NCBI GenBank assembly: GCA_016792685.1 | Contig: JAEULQ010000116.1 | Location: 31,026-95,025 of the forward strand | Reading direction: 5' to 3' | From: Tabrizicola sp. | GTDB lineage: Bacteria; Pseudomonadota; Alphaproteobacteria; Rhodobacterales; Rhodobacteraceae | DNA length: 64,000 nt | Shown: piece by piece, positions 36,193-44,626 of the stretch | Numbering within the stretch: position 1 is the stretch's first letter | Layout of the letters: each line of letters starts with the position of its first letter | Made by a program: the position numbers and the translations under genes | The notes under the pieces: generated by a model | What the model was told of the DNA's origin: nothing | Seen by the model: the letters and a program-made list of their open reading frames with translations, nothing else | Database searches by the model: none

Positions 36193-36624
36193 ATGGACAT
36201 CCGCGCGCTTACGCCCGACTATGCCGTCTCGCCCCAGATCGACCTTTCGGACCTGCCCGCCATCAAGGCGGCGGGTTTTACGACCGTGATCGACAACCGC
36301 CCTGATGGCGAGATTCCGCCGCGTCTCCACACTGCAGCCATGCGCAGCGCTGCTGAGGCGCTAGGCCTGGTGTTCGTGGCAAACCCGGTGATCGGCGGCG
36401 CGCTGACGATGGACAATGTGACCGCCCAGGAGGCCGCAATCGCCGCCGCCACCGGACCGGTCTTCGCCTACTGCGCCTCGGGCAACCGGTGCTCGATCGT
36501 CTGGGCGCTGGCCAATGCCGGAAAACGCCCGACTGACGAGCTTGTGGGCCTGCCCGCGCGGTTCGGCTACCAGCTTGAACACCTCCGTCCCCAGATCGAG
36601 GCGCTTGCCCGGTCCAGAGGCTGA
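36193..36624 (+). CDS. DUF442 / TIGR01244 family phosphatase-like or sulfurtransferase protein
   Basis: The 143-residue protein belongs to the beta-lactamase-hydrolase-like/DUF442 family. It starts DIRALTPDYAVSPQIDLSDLP, has VIDNRPDGEIP, and a cysteine phosphatase-like loop YCASGNRCSIVWAL with Cys in the P-loop position and Arg six residues later. TIGR01244 members are annotated as sulfur transferases, often near sulfide or persulfide genes. No such gene is next to it here. The ATG at 36193 is preceded by a weak ribosome-binding site. Confidence 0.8.
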   Translation: MDIRALTPDYAVSPQIDLSDLPAIKAAGFTTVIDNRPDGEIPPRLHTAAMRSAAEALGLVFVANPVIGGALTMDNVTAQEAAIAAATGPVFAYCASGNRCSIVWALANAGKRPTDELVGLPARFGYQLEHLRPQIEALARSRG

Positions 36625-36912
36625 TCCTGCAATCCAGGGCCTGATCAGACCCGGCGCGTCCTCTCAGAAGGACTTTGACGGAGCCTGCCGTTACGACCCT
36701 CGCTGGCTTGCCTGACCGAGTGCGCAAAGCACACGGGTAACGCCGTCCCAAGACCAGGCGACGCTCCCCGCCCACCGGACCAGACGCCGCCCCTTGGTTC
36801 CCGGACCAGTGCAGGCCCCGTCGCTTCGGGCTTGTCCAAGCGGGGACAAGTCGAGTTGCGTCGCCTTTTGCCGCTCACGCCAAAGCGCGTCTTAACACGG
36901 GCACATCCCGCA

Positions 36913-37875
36913 CTACCCCGCCGCGCGAAGATCGGGCGGAGGCTCCTCTGATACCTGAGGCGCTGCGGGCCTTGGTACCGGCGCAGCCGGGCTTGCAGCC
37001 TTGACGGCCAATGCCTCGCTCAGCTTGATCGCCCGCATGCCGCGGAACTGGCCAAGCCGCGCCCCGGCCACGCGACGACCTTCGATCGTCTCCAGCGATA
37101 CCGCATCCACCGCCGCCGAGGGCAGGGTCAGCACGTCCTCGGGGCGCATCGACATGATCTGGTGCAGCGGCAAGGTCAGCCGCCCGATCACCGCGTCCAG
37201 ACGGCAGTCGGTCTGCAGGACCATGGCGTTCAGGGCCGAAGTGAACTGCGGCGCTTCGGCTTCCACCGCCTCGGCCTGCAAGTCCGGCCGTTCGCCCCGG
37301 CCATTGGCGGGCAGCACCAGGATCACCTGGCCTTCGCGCCCAGTACCGCCAAGCGATATCTCGGCCGACAGGACGCGATAGACCTCCTCTTCCAGCATGA
37401 GGCCAAGCGGGCGCGCGTCTTCAAGATACGAGGCATAGCGGAACCCGCCCGCCCAGATCAGGTCTGCCTCTTCGGCCAGAGCCTCATCCAAACCAGCAAG
37501 CGCGCGGTCGATCACGCCCGCAACCATGGCCGCATCGATCCGGCTGGCCTTGCGCAGGATCGGCGGCTGGCTGGAAAGACGGCCGAGGGTCTGCTTCTCG
37601 ATCAGCGTGGCCGTGACGGTCGGGTCCAGCATGATCACGCCAAGTCCCCCCTGCGGCCCGTCCAGAAGCGCCAGAAGCGACCGTTCGGGTGCAAGCTCAA
37701 GGATTTCCGCCAGGCTTTGCCGGGCGATGGTCAGGCTGCGGAACTGCAGGTCCAGCCCCATCGCGTTTCGCGCTGCCCGTGCCAGCGCCAGCCGCCAGCC
37801 CCGATCCGCGCCCGGGGCGCCTTCGGCCTGCGCGGGGCGGGCACGGTCGATCTTGCGGCGGATCACGTCAGTCAT
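36913..37875 (-). CDS. FliM/FliN-like protein without flagellar neighbours
   Basis: The 320-residue protein has a CheC/FliM-like middle (LLALLDGPQGGLGVIMLDPTVTATLIEKQTLG) and a SpoA/FliN C-terminal domain at about 215-290 (DAVIGRLTLPLHQIMSMRPEDVLTLP, GRRVAGARLGQFRGMRAIKL). No other flagellar gene is in the window. The C-terminal tail is Pro/Ala-rich. The ATG at 37875 is chosen over a TTG at 37884, because GGAAGG then lies at a better distance. It lies 51 bp downstream of the SLC5-type sensor kinase on the same strand, so it may be part of that unit. Confidence 0.75.
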   Translation of the reverse strand: MTDVIRRKIDRARPAQAEGAPGADRGWRLALARAARNAMGLDLQFRSLTIARQSLAEILELAPERSLLALLDGPQGGLGVIMLDPTVTATLIEKQTLGRLSSQPPILRKASRIDAAMVAGVIDRALAGLDEALAEEADLIWAGGFRYASYLEDARPLGLMLEEEVYRVLSAEISLGGTGREGQVILVLPANGRGERPDLQAEAVEAEAPQFTSALNAMVLQTDCRLDAVIGRLTLPLHQIMSMRPEDVLTLPSAAVDAVSLETIEGRRVAGARLGQFRGMRAIKLSEALAVKAASPAAPVPRPAAPQVSEEPPPDLRAAG

Positions 37876-37926
37876 GCGGGCCAATCCTTCCCGCAGGAAC
37901 CTAGCGCGCTCCCGGTTGACAAAGGG

Positions 37927-40611
37927 TTAAGCGGCCAGCGTCTCGAGCCGCAGAGGCACGGTGACCCGGAAGGCAGCACCACCCTGTCCGGGCAGATAGG
38001 CAACCGAGCCGCCGAGGTTCGCCATGATCTCGCGGCAGATCGCAAGGCCAAGGCCCGCGCCGCCCGCTCGGTTGGCATCGCTGAGACGGGCAAACTTCTC
38101 GAAGATCAGGGCCTGGCTGTCCTTCGGGATCCCCTTGCCGTTGTCGATGAAATCCACCGTGACCCGCCCCGCGCGCTGGCGGACCGCGATGCGCAGCTCG
38201 GGCCGGGCCGCATCGCAGTATTTCCGCGCGTTCGAGATCAGGTTGATGAAGACCTGGGTCAGACGGTCGGCATCGGTCTTGAGGTAGATCGTCTCGGAGG
38301 GCAGGTCGCGGATCACCTGGAACTCGCGGTCCGGCCGGGTCTGCCGCGCGGCGGTCAAGGCCGTGTCGATCATGCCCTGCAGGCTGCCCAGACCGACAGT
38401 CAGCTGGACCGCTCCGTTCTCCAGCACGGACAGATCCAGCAGATCGTCCAGCAGCCGTGTCAGGCGCTTCGCCTCGTCGTGGATGATCTGGCCATAACGT
38501 GCGACCGTATCGGGCGGCAGGTCGCCCTCGGTCAGGATCTCGGAAAAGGCGCGGATCGAGGTCATGGGCGTGCGCAGCTCATGACTGATCTGGCTCAGGA
38601 AGGCATCCTTCTGCAGCGAAAGCTGGGTAAGCTTCTCGTTCGCCTCTCTCAGCGCCCCCGCCGTCCGCGTCAGTTCCGCCTCTCGCGCCTCAAGCCGCGC
38701 CGAATACTCCAGGATCTGGGCCGATTCACTGGCCACCGCCATCAGGTCCTCGACGGTCACCGTCGCCCGACCCACTAGCTGGCTGATCATCGCATGCGCC
38801 GTCGCCGCCCCGACCGAGCCCGAGAGCCGCGCTTCCAGACTGTCCAGGAATGCGGGTGTCGGGTCGGGCAGGAACCCTTCCTTGCCCTCCGCCCGCGCTG
38901 CCGCCTGGAACAGCGCCAGCGCCTCGTCCTCACCCAGAATGCGCTGCGCCATGCCCAGAAGCGCCTCCGGCTCGGCCTGACCGCGCGCCCAGCGTTGCGG
39001 CCCGATGCTGCCCTCGAAGACATTCACGAAAGCCGCCCCCTGCAGCCGCTCTACCGGCCCCGGGAAGGTCAAGAGCGAACCTAGGCAGAATGCCATCCCG
39101 TTCAGCGCCATCGACCAGAACAGCGCATGGATCATCGGATCCATCGCCTCCGTCCCGAAAAGCGCCTGCGGCCGCAGCCAGGACAGCCCGAAAAGACCCT
39201 GCGTGAAGACCGCCTCGGGCAGCGCCGCACCGGGCCCGAACGAGGGCAGGAACGACGTGTAGGCCCAGACCACCAGCCCCGTCATCAGCCCCATGATCGC
39301 GCCCGTCCGCGTCGCCCCCCGCCAGAAGATCCCGCCGATCAATGCCGGAAGCACCTGGGCCACGCCCAGGAAGGCGATCAGCCCGATCGCGGCCAGCGCC
39401 GCCGACCCGCCCGAGACCTGGTAGTACCCATACCCAAGGGCAAGCACCGCCCCGATCGCCAGCCGCCGCGCCATCAGGACAACCTGGCGCAGATCGTCCG
39501 CCGCCGCCGCCCCTGGCCGCAACCGCAGCCACAGGGGGATCATCACATGGTTCGAAATCATCGTGGCCAGCGCGATCGATTCCACGATCACCATCGAGGT
39601 GGCCGACGAGAACCCACCCAGGAACGCCAGCATCGCCAGCGCGCCCTGCCCCTCGGCCAGGGGTAGCGTCAGCACGAACATGTCCGGGTTCGACCCCACC
39701 GGCAGCCGTTCCAGCCCCACGACGGCAATCGGCACGATGAAAAGGCTCATCGCCATGAGGTATAGCGGAAAAGCCCAGCTCGCGCGGGCCAGATGGCCTT
39801 CGTCCTGGTTCTCGACCACCATGACCTGGAACATGCGCGGCAGACAGATGACGGCGGCGGCCGACAGGAAGATAAGCCCCGTCCACCGCCCCGGCTGCAC
39901 TTGCCAGGCCGCAAGATCGGCCGCATCGATCCGTGCGATCACATCAGCCACACCCCCGGCGATGCCCCAGACCACGAAACTGCCCACCGCAAGAAGCGCC
40001 ACCAGCTTGACCACCGCCTCGACCGCAATCGCGATGACGATGCCATGGTGCTGCTCGCGCGCATCAAGGTTGCGGGTCCCGAAAAGCACCGTGAATAGCG
40101 CAAGCCCCACCGCAACCCAGATCGCAATCAGGCCGGGCTCGGGCGGGTTCGACCCCTCGGGTGCCGCACTGGCAAAGACGCCGAACGACAGGACCACGGA
40201 CTGCAATTGCAGCGCGATGTAGGGCGTCGCCGCCACGACGGCCAGCACCGTGACGATGACCCCCAGCGTGTTCGACTTGCCGTAGCGCGACGAGATCAGG
40301 TCGGCGATCGAGGTGACATGATGTTGCCGCCCGATCCGCACCAGCTTGCGCAGAAGCCACCACCAGCCGACGAAGACCAGCGTCGGCCCGAAATAGATCG
40401 TCAGGAACTCCAGCCCCGACCGCGCCGCATAGCCGACCGCGCCGTAGAAGGTCCAGGCCGTACAATAGATCGACAGGGAAAGCGTGTAGACCAAGGGCGA
40501 GCGCAGCCAGCCAAGCCGCCCCCGCGCCGCGCGCCCCTCGACCAGGAAAGCCACAGCGAACAGGCAAGCGACATAAAGGAAACAGGCCAGGACAAGAAGG
40601 TTGAAAGGCAC
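37927..40611 (-). CDS. Sensor histidine kinase with SLC5 (sodium/solute symporter) sensor domain
   Basis: This 894-residue protein has about 12-13 transmembrane helices in an SLC5/PutP-like domain (residues about 1-480: SLSIYCTAWTFYGAVGYAAR, GTRNLDAREQHHG, MVVENQDEGHLARASW), then a linker, a HisKA with His677 in SHELRTPMTSI and a HATPase at about 780-890 (NARKY, DNGKGI, GAGLGLAI). This is the CbrA/CrbS-type layout, where the transporter domain may sense or import a solute such as acetate or histidine. There is no receiver domain. The start is a GTG at 40611 with GAGGAAG eight bases upstream; the previous gene stops 1 bp before it. Confidence 0.9.
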   Translation of the reverse strand: MPFNLLVLACFLYVACLFAVAFLVEGRAARGRLGWLRSPLVYTLSLSIYCTAWTFYGAVGYAARSGLEFLTIYFGPTLVFVGWWWLLRKLVRIGRQHHVTSIADLISSRYGKSNTLGVIVTVLAVVAATPYIALQLQSVVLSFGVFASAAPEGSNPPEPGLIAIWVAVGLALFTVLFGTRNLDAREQHHGIVIAIAVEAVVKLVALLAVGSFVVWGIAGGVADVIARIDAADLAAWQVQPGRWTGLIFLSAAAVICLPRMFQVMVVENQDEGHLARASWAFPLYLMAMSLFIVPIAVVGLERLPVGSNPDMFVLTLPLAEGQGALAMLAFLGGFSSATSMVIVESIALATMISNHVMIPLWLRLRPGAAAADDLRQVVLMARRLAIGAVLALGYGYYQVSGGSAALAAIGLIAFLGVAQVLPALIGGIFWRGATRTGAIMGLMTGLVVWAYTSFLPSFGPGAALPEAVFTQGLFGLSWLRPQALFGTEAMDPMIHALFWSMALNGMAFCLGSLLTFPGPVERLQGAAFVNVFEGSIGPQRWARGQAEPEALLGMAQRILGEDEALALFQAAARAEGKEGFLPDPTPAFLDSLEARLSGSVGAATAHAMISQLVGRATVTVEDLMAVASESAQILEYSARLEAREAELTRTAGALREANEKLTQLSLQKDAFLSQISHELRTPMTSIRAFSEILTEGDLPPDTVARYGQIIHDEAKRLTRLLDDLLDLSVLENGAVQLTVGLGSLQGMIDTALTAARQTRPDREFQVIRDLPSETIYLKTDADRLTQVFINLISNARKYCDAARPELRIAVRQRAGRVTVDFIDNGKGIPKDSQALIFEKFARLSDANRAGGAGLGLAICREIMANLGGSVAYLPGQGGAAFRVTVPLRLETLAA

Positions 40612-40612
40612 G

Positions 40613-40873
40613 TCAGTCTTCCTCTTCGTCCGTCCCGTCGCCGCCCCGCAGGCCCGGCGCAAAGGCTGCGGCCAGCCCGATCAGGAACAGCCACACGCCG
40701 AAGAAATACACGACATCCCCTGACGAAAGGGACATGTGCGAATCCGGCGTCCAAAGTAGCGGCAGGATCAGAAGGAAGGCGCCCAGCACCGGCAAAAGCC
40801 GTGCCGCATCCCGCAAGCGGCGGCGGCGATAGGGCGCGCGCGCCAGAAAAAGCGGGCGTCGCGGCCGCCTCAT
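40613..40873 (-). CDS. Small two-helix membrane protein between response regulator and SLC5-type kinase
   Basis: An 86-residue ORF (MRRPRRPLFLARAPYRRRRL onwards) has a strongly basic N-terminus, two hydrophobic segments (about 25-41 and 52-70), and an acidic C-terminus (GGDGTDEEED). Its start overlaps the response-regulator stop (ATGA, 40870-40873), and its stop lies 1 bp before the kinase GTG, so the three are translated as one unit. It may be an accessory subunit of the SLC5-type sensor; no family is recognised. Confidence 0.65.
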   Translation of the reverse strand: MRRPRRPLFLARAPYRRRRLRDAARLLPVLGAFLLILPLLWTPDSHMSLSSGDVVYFFGVWLFLIGLAAAFAPGLRGGDGTDEEED

Positions 40874-41250
40874 CCCGCCGTCTGCCCAGACTGGCCCAGC
40901 ATCGCCCGGACTTCGGCCAGAATTTCTGCATTCGAAAAGGGCTTCGTCATGAAGCGGTCCGCGCCTGCCCTTTCCGCCATCTCCCGGTCGCGACCACGCG
41001 CGGTCAGCATCATCACCGGCAGGTTCCGGGTGGTCCCGTCAGCCCGGATCGCGGTCAGGATCTCCAGTCCCGACATCCCGGGGAGCATATGGTCCAGGAT
41101 CACCAGGTCCGGACAGTCATCGCGCAACACCGCCAGCGCCGCCACGCCCTCGATGGCATGGCTCACCCGGTGGCCGTCCCGCGTCAGAAGGAACCGGATC
41201 GCCTCGGCGATGTTCGGCTCATCCTCGATGAGGAGCACATGCTTTTCCAC
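40870..41250 (-). CDS. Receiver-only response regulator
   Basis: The 126-residue protein is one receiver domain with the acidic pair in LLIEDEPNIAE, the phosphorylation Asp53 in LVILDHMLPG, threonine in MMLTARG and lysine in FMTKPFS. There is no output domain, unlike CrbR (LuxR-type) or CbrB. It lies first in the unit with the small membrane protein and the SLC5-type kinase, so it is probably their partner. The output must then be by protein contact or by a phosphorelay; both are inference. Confidence 0.9.
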   Translation of the reverse strand: MEKHVLLIEDEPNIAEAIRFLLTRDGHRVSHAIEGVAALAVLRDDCPDLVILDHMLPGMSGLEILTAIRADGTTRNLPVMMLTARGRDREMAERAGADRFMTKPFSNAEILAEVRAMLGQSGQTAG

Positions 41251-41378
41251 TGGTTCCCCCCGGGGCAGCCGCTACCCACCCGGAACCACTATCGGCAGAA
41301 GCAGGGCCGCTGTCAAAGCTTGTGGCAACCCAAACCGCCCCAACCCCGACCTCTGCCGCCAGAAGGGAAAGCGGACGG

Positions 41379-42659
41379 TCAGCCCAGACCTTCGGCCGCC
41401 AGGATCGACGGCTCGCGCCGGGCCGGGCAGTCGCCGCGCGGGCAGACCCGGCAGCTTGACCCCACCCGCAAAACGGGCGCCGTGCCCTCGTCGGCAAGGA
41501 TCAGCATCGCGGCCTCGCGCAGTTCCGGTCCGCGCAACCCCTGCGGATGCCGCGTCTCGGCCCAGGCGATCACCCGGTGCCGCCGCTCGCTCTGCCCGGC
41601 CATCTGCACGCGGGCCTCAAAGGGCTGCATCGGCCGGCCCAGTGCGGCATAAAGCGGCCAGAGCGGACAGGCCGAACCAAAGCGCGGCAGGGGAAAGCCC
41701 GTCGCAGGCTTGCGGAATGTCAGCGTGCCCGATCCGTCGCAAAGCACCAGACCCGCCTGCACTCCTGACACTCCTGCCAGCCGCCGCATCACCGCCAGGG
41801 CCGAAACGCCGAAATGCTCGGCCAGTGCAATCGGTTCGGGGCCAATCTCGGCCAGCGCCGAAGCGAAGAGCGGTTCCGGCAGCAGGGCTGCATCCGCCGC
41901 CGCGCGCTGCACGAAGGCCCGGGCCAGGCTCCGCGCCGCGTTCGAGGCCAGTTGCCCGATCTCGACCTCCAGTCCCGTGGCCAGCTCGGCATCGCTCAAC
42001 GCCCAGCCGCGACTGCGCAGCCAGTCCTCGACTTCCTCCTGCGGCGCGGCGATGCCCTGCTCCTCGATCCCGCGTCCCGCGTCCAGAAATCCGACCAGCG
42101 CTTCGGCCCCTGCGGCCAGGCGTTCGCTGTCCTGATGCAGGTTGCGGTGAAACCGAGCGGCCCAGTCGGCCTCCAGATCCGGCGTCTCGGCCAGGATCGC
42201 GGCCGTCGCCCGCACGGCCGACAGCGAGGACAGAAGCTCATGCAACGACTGCGACAGATGCGGGTCGTGGGTCATCCGGTCGTTCAACGCCTCGACCGCC
42301 CGCTCGAGCCCCCGGTTGCGCGCGTCCAGCGCGGCCAGAAGCCCCGCCCAGCCCGGCAGCCGGTCGACAAGCTCTTCCACCCGTTCCAGCTCCACCCCCG
42401 CCCCTTCCCCCCGCGCCGCTGCGGCCCGCAAATCCTCGACAAGCGCCGCGTCCTTGCCCTCGGCCAGCGCCGTCCGGTCGATGCCCAGCACATCGGCCAG
42501 CCGGTCCAGAACCGCAGCAGTGACCTTGCGCCGGTCATGTTCGATGAGGTTGAGGTATGAGGCCGAAATCCCTGCCTTCGCAGCCACATCTGCCTGGCGC
42601 AGCCCCGCCGCCATCCGCCGTTCGCGCAGTTTGAGACCGGTCAGGGCTGAAAGCGGCAT
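41379..42659 (-). CDS. Short-chain acyl transcriptional regulator (ScfR/PccR/RamB type)
   Basis: The 426-residue protein has an N-terminal Xre-type helix-turn-helix (residues about 8-62: LRERRMAAGLRQADVAAKAGISASYLNLIEHDRRKV), a long middle region, and a C-terminal domain with SACPLWPLYAALGRPMQPFEAR and the cysteine cluster CRVCPRGDCPARREPSIL (DUF2083-like). This matches the ScfR family that includes PccR in Rhodobacter sphaeroides and RamB in corynebacteria, controlling propionyl-CoA or acetate metabolism. It lies 128 bp from the response regulator unit on the same strand. The effector (an acyl-CoA) is inferred. Confidence 0.85.
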   Translation of the reverse strand: MPLSALTGLKLRERRMAAGLRQADVAAKAGISASYLNLIEHDRRKVTAAVLDRLADVLGIDRTALAEGKDAALVEDLRAAAARGEGAGVELERVEELVDRLPGWAGLLAALDARNRGLERAVEALNDRMTHDPHLSQSLHELLSSLSAVRATAAILAETPDLEADWAARFHRNLHQDSERLAAGAEALVGFLDAGRGIEEQGIAAPQEEVEDWLRSRGWALSDAELATGLEVEIGQLASNAARSLARAFVQRAAADAALLPEPLFASALAEIGPEPIALAEHFGVSALAVMRRLAGVSGVQAGLVLCDGSGTLTFRKPATGFPLPRFGSACPLWPLYAALGRPMQPFEARVQMAGQSERRHRVIAWAETRHPQGLRGPELREAAMLILADEGTAPVLRVGSSCRVCPRGDCPARREPSILAAEGLG

Positions 42660-42676
42660 CGGCTCCTCCTGCCGCC

Positions 42677-42704
42677 AGATTTACAGTGGCTGTGAAGATT
42701 TACA
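42677..42704. repeat. Direct repeat upstream of the ScfR-type regulator
   Basis: The nine bases AGATTTACA occur twice, at 42677-42685 and 42696-42704, 19 bp apart (almost two helical turns), just upstream of the regulator's start at 42659. The interval is AT-rich against its surroundings. It could be an autoregulatory site; binding is not shown. Confidence 0.35.
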
Positions 42705-42711
42705 ACGCCGC

Positions 42712-42744
42712 AAAGAAAAAGCGCCGCCCCTAGGGACGGCGCTT
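42712..42744 (-). terminator. Intrinsic terminator of the substrate-binding protein gene
   Basis: Downstream of the ABC binding-protein stop, a 12-bp imperfect inverted repeat (AAGCGCCGCCCC / GGGACGGCGCTT, one mismatch) is followed, on the minus strand, by TTTTTCTT. It would end the long pyrimidine operon before the ScfR-type gene. Confidence 0.8.
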
Positions 42745-42763
42745 CCATCAAGCTTTCAAAGCC

Positions 42764-43744
42764 TCAGTTCGCCAGGGCCTTGTCGGTGATCATCGAAGTC
42801 CAGGCCCCTTCCGGCGCCTTGGTGATCACCGGGTCCGAGCCGCCCGCCATCAGCGTGGCCACGGTCTTCTCGGCCGCCGCGACGTCCAGCGCGCCGTTCG
42901 ACCCTGCGGTCAGCTTGGCGATCTCGCCCATCATACGCTTCTGGTGGGTCTCGGTCTGCGCGCCGGTCTGGTCGTTCTCCAGCACGATCATCGCCGCTTC
43001 ATCGGTGTTCTCTTCCGCATACTTCCAGCCCTTCATCGAGGCGCGGACGAACTTGACCATCGTCTCCTGGAAGGCCGGGTCGGCCAGCCGGTCTTCAAGC
43101 ACGTAAAGCCCGTCTTCCAGCGTCGCGACACCCATGTCCTGGTACTTGAAGGTCACCAGCTCCTCGGGCTTGATGCCCGCATCGATCACCTGCCAGTATT
43201 CGTTGTAGGTCATGGTCGAGATGCAGGCCGCCTGCTTCTGCAGCAGCGGATCGACGTTGAAGCCCTGCTTCAGCACCGTCACCCCGCCGGGCGATCCATC
43301 GGTGGCCAGCCCAAGCTGCGACATCCAGCTCAGGAACGGATATTCGTTGCCGAAGAACCAGACGCCCAGCGTCTTGTCGGCAAAATCCTTCGGCTCCTTG
43401 ATCCCGGTCTCGGCCAGGCAGGTCAGCATCATGCCCGAGGAGGCGAACGGCTGGGCGATGTTCACCAGCGGCAGGCCCTTTTCGCGCGCCGCCAGGGCCG
43501 AGGGCATCCAGTCGATGACCACATCCGCGCCACCGCCCGCGATCACCTGGGTCGGCGCAATGTCCGGGCCGCCCGGAAGAATGGTGACGTTCAGCCCTTC
43601 TTCCTCATAGAAGCCCTTGGCCTGGGCGACGTAGTAGCCCGCGAACTGCGCCTGGGTCACCCATTTCAGCTGCAGCTTCACATCCTCGGCCTGAGCGCCC
43701 GTGCCCAAGGCCGCCAGGAACGCTGCCGTGATCAGTCTCTTCAT
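42764..43744 (-). CDS. ABC transporter substrate-binding protein (ThiY/NMT1 type)
   Basis: The 326-residue protein has a signal peptide (MKRLITAAFLAALGTGAQA) and a NMT1/ThiY-like periplasmic binding fold: LQLKWVTQAQFAGYYVAQAKGFYEEEGL, then GGGADVVIDWMPSALAAREKGLP. ThiY members bind pyrimidine-type rings (formylaminopyrimidine). In this operon with dihydropyrimidinase and amidohydrolase genes, a pyrimidine base or a hydantoin-like compound is the likely ligand; this is inference from context. It is the last gene of the operon and is followed by a terminator. Confidence 0.9.
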   Translation of the reverse strand: MKRLITAAFLAALGTGAQAEDVKLQLKWVTQAQFAGYYVAQAKGFYEEEGLNVTILPGGPDIAPTQVIAGGGADVVIDWMPSALAAREKGLPLVNIAQPFASSGMMLTCLAETGIKEPKDFADKTLGVWFFGNEYPFLSWMSQLGLATDGSPGGVTVLKQGFNVDPLLQKQAACISTMTYNEYWQVIDAGIKPEELVTFKYQDMGVATLEDGLYVLEDRLADPAFQETMVKFVRASMKGWKYAEENTDEAAMIVLENDQTGAQTETHQKRMMGEIAKLTAGSNGALDVAAAEKTVATLMAGGSDPVITKAPEGAWTSMITDKALAN

Positions 43745-43780
43745 CGTCTTTCTCCCGTGTTGGACCCGCTCCCGGGCCTG

Positions 43781-44626
43781 TTAATGCCTTTGCGACGGGT
43801 GCCAGAAGGTCACCCACCGTTCGATCAGCGAGACGAGCCCATACAGGGCCGACCCCGCCAATGCCGCCACCGCAATCTCGGCCCAGACCATATCAAGGCC
43901 AAGCCGTCCCACCTCGGTCGAGATGCGGAACCCCATGCCATAGACCGGACTGCCGAAAAACTCGGCAACAATCGCCCCGATCAGGGCCAGAGTCGATGCA
44001 ATTTTCAGCCCGTTGAAGATGAAGGGCATCGCCGCGGGCAGCCGCAACTTGACCAGCGTCTGCCAGTAGGACGCCCCCCAGGTCGCCATCAGATCGCGCT
44101 GCATCCGCTCGCTGGCCTGCAACCCCGCGACCATGTTCACCAGGATCGGGAAGAACACCATCACCACCACGACCGCCGCCTTCGACTGCCAGTCAAAGCC
44201 GAACCACATCACGAGGATCGGCGCGAGGCCGACAATCGGCAGGGCCGCCACGAAGTTGCCGACGGGCAGCAGCCCCTTTTGCAGAAAGGGCGATCGGTCA
44301 ATGGCAATCGCCACCACAAAGGCCGCCCCTGCCCCGATCAGGAAGCCGGGGATGGCGCCCTTCAGGATCGTCTGCGCAAAATCCTGCCAGAGGACGGGAA
44401 GCGAGGTCGCGATCTTCGCCGCGATGGCAGACGGCGGCGGCAGGATCACCGGCGCCACATTCAGCCCCCGCACCAGCCCCTCCCACAAGACGAGCACCGT
44501 CGCGCCAAAGATGATCGGCACCAGCATCTTGCCAAGCCTTGACCGGGATGCGGCTCTCCCGGCCAGCCAGACGTTCAGCGCCCAGGCGGCCAGCCAGACG
44601 GCTACAGCGATCCAGAGTGCGCTCAT
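43781..44626 (-). CDS. ABC transporter permease (SsuC/TauC type), second subunit
   Basis: The 281-residue protein is a BPD-type permease with about six helices. The EAA loop is ERMQRDLMATWGASYWQTLVKLRLPAAMPFIF and the SsuC/ThiX-type block reads FVAALPIVGLAPILVMWFGF. The ATG at 44626 overlaps the stop of the upstream permease (ATGA at 44623-44626), so the two are likely a heterodimer. It precedes the binding protein by 36 bp. Confidence 0.88.
   Translation of the reverse strand: MSALWIAVAVWLAAWALNVWLAGRAASRSRLGKMLVPIIFGATVLVLWEGLVRGLNVAPVILPPPSAIAAKIATSLPVLWQDFAQTILKGAIPGFLIGAGAAFVVAIAIDRSPFLQKGLLPVGNFVAALPIVGLAPILVMWFGFDWQSKAAVVVVMVFFPILVNMVAGLQASERMQRDLMATWGASYWQTLVKLRLPAAMPFIFNGLKIASTLALIGAIVAEFFGSPVYGMGFRISTEVGRLGLDMVWAEIAVAALAGSALYGLVSLIERWVTFWHPSQRH

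Noticed and set aside
36625-36912. A gene in the 288-bp gap before the FliM-like gene
   Set aside because: No frame with a start, ribosome-binding site and plausible protein stands out; the region is left as intergenic.
42745-43780. A thiamine (TPP) riboswitch for the ThiY-like gene
   Set aside because: The gene is the last of an operon with 36 bp in front, no THI-box elements are seen, and neighbours point to pyrimidine catabolism.
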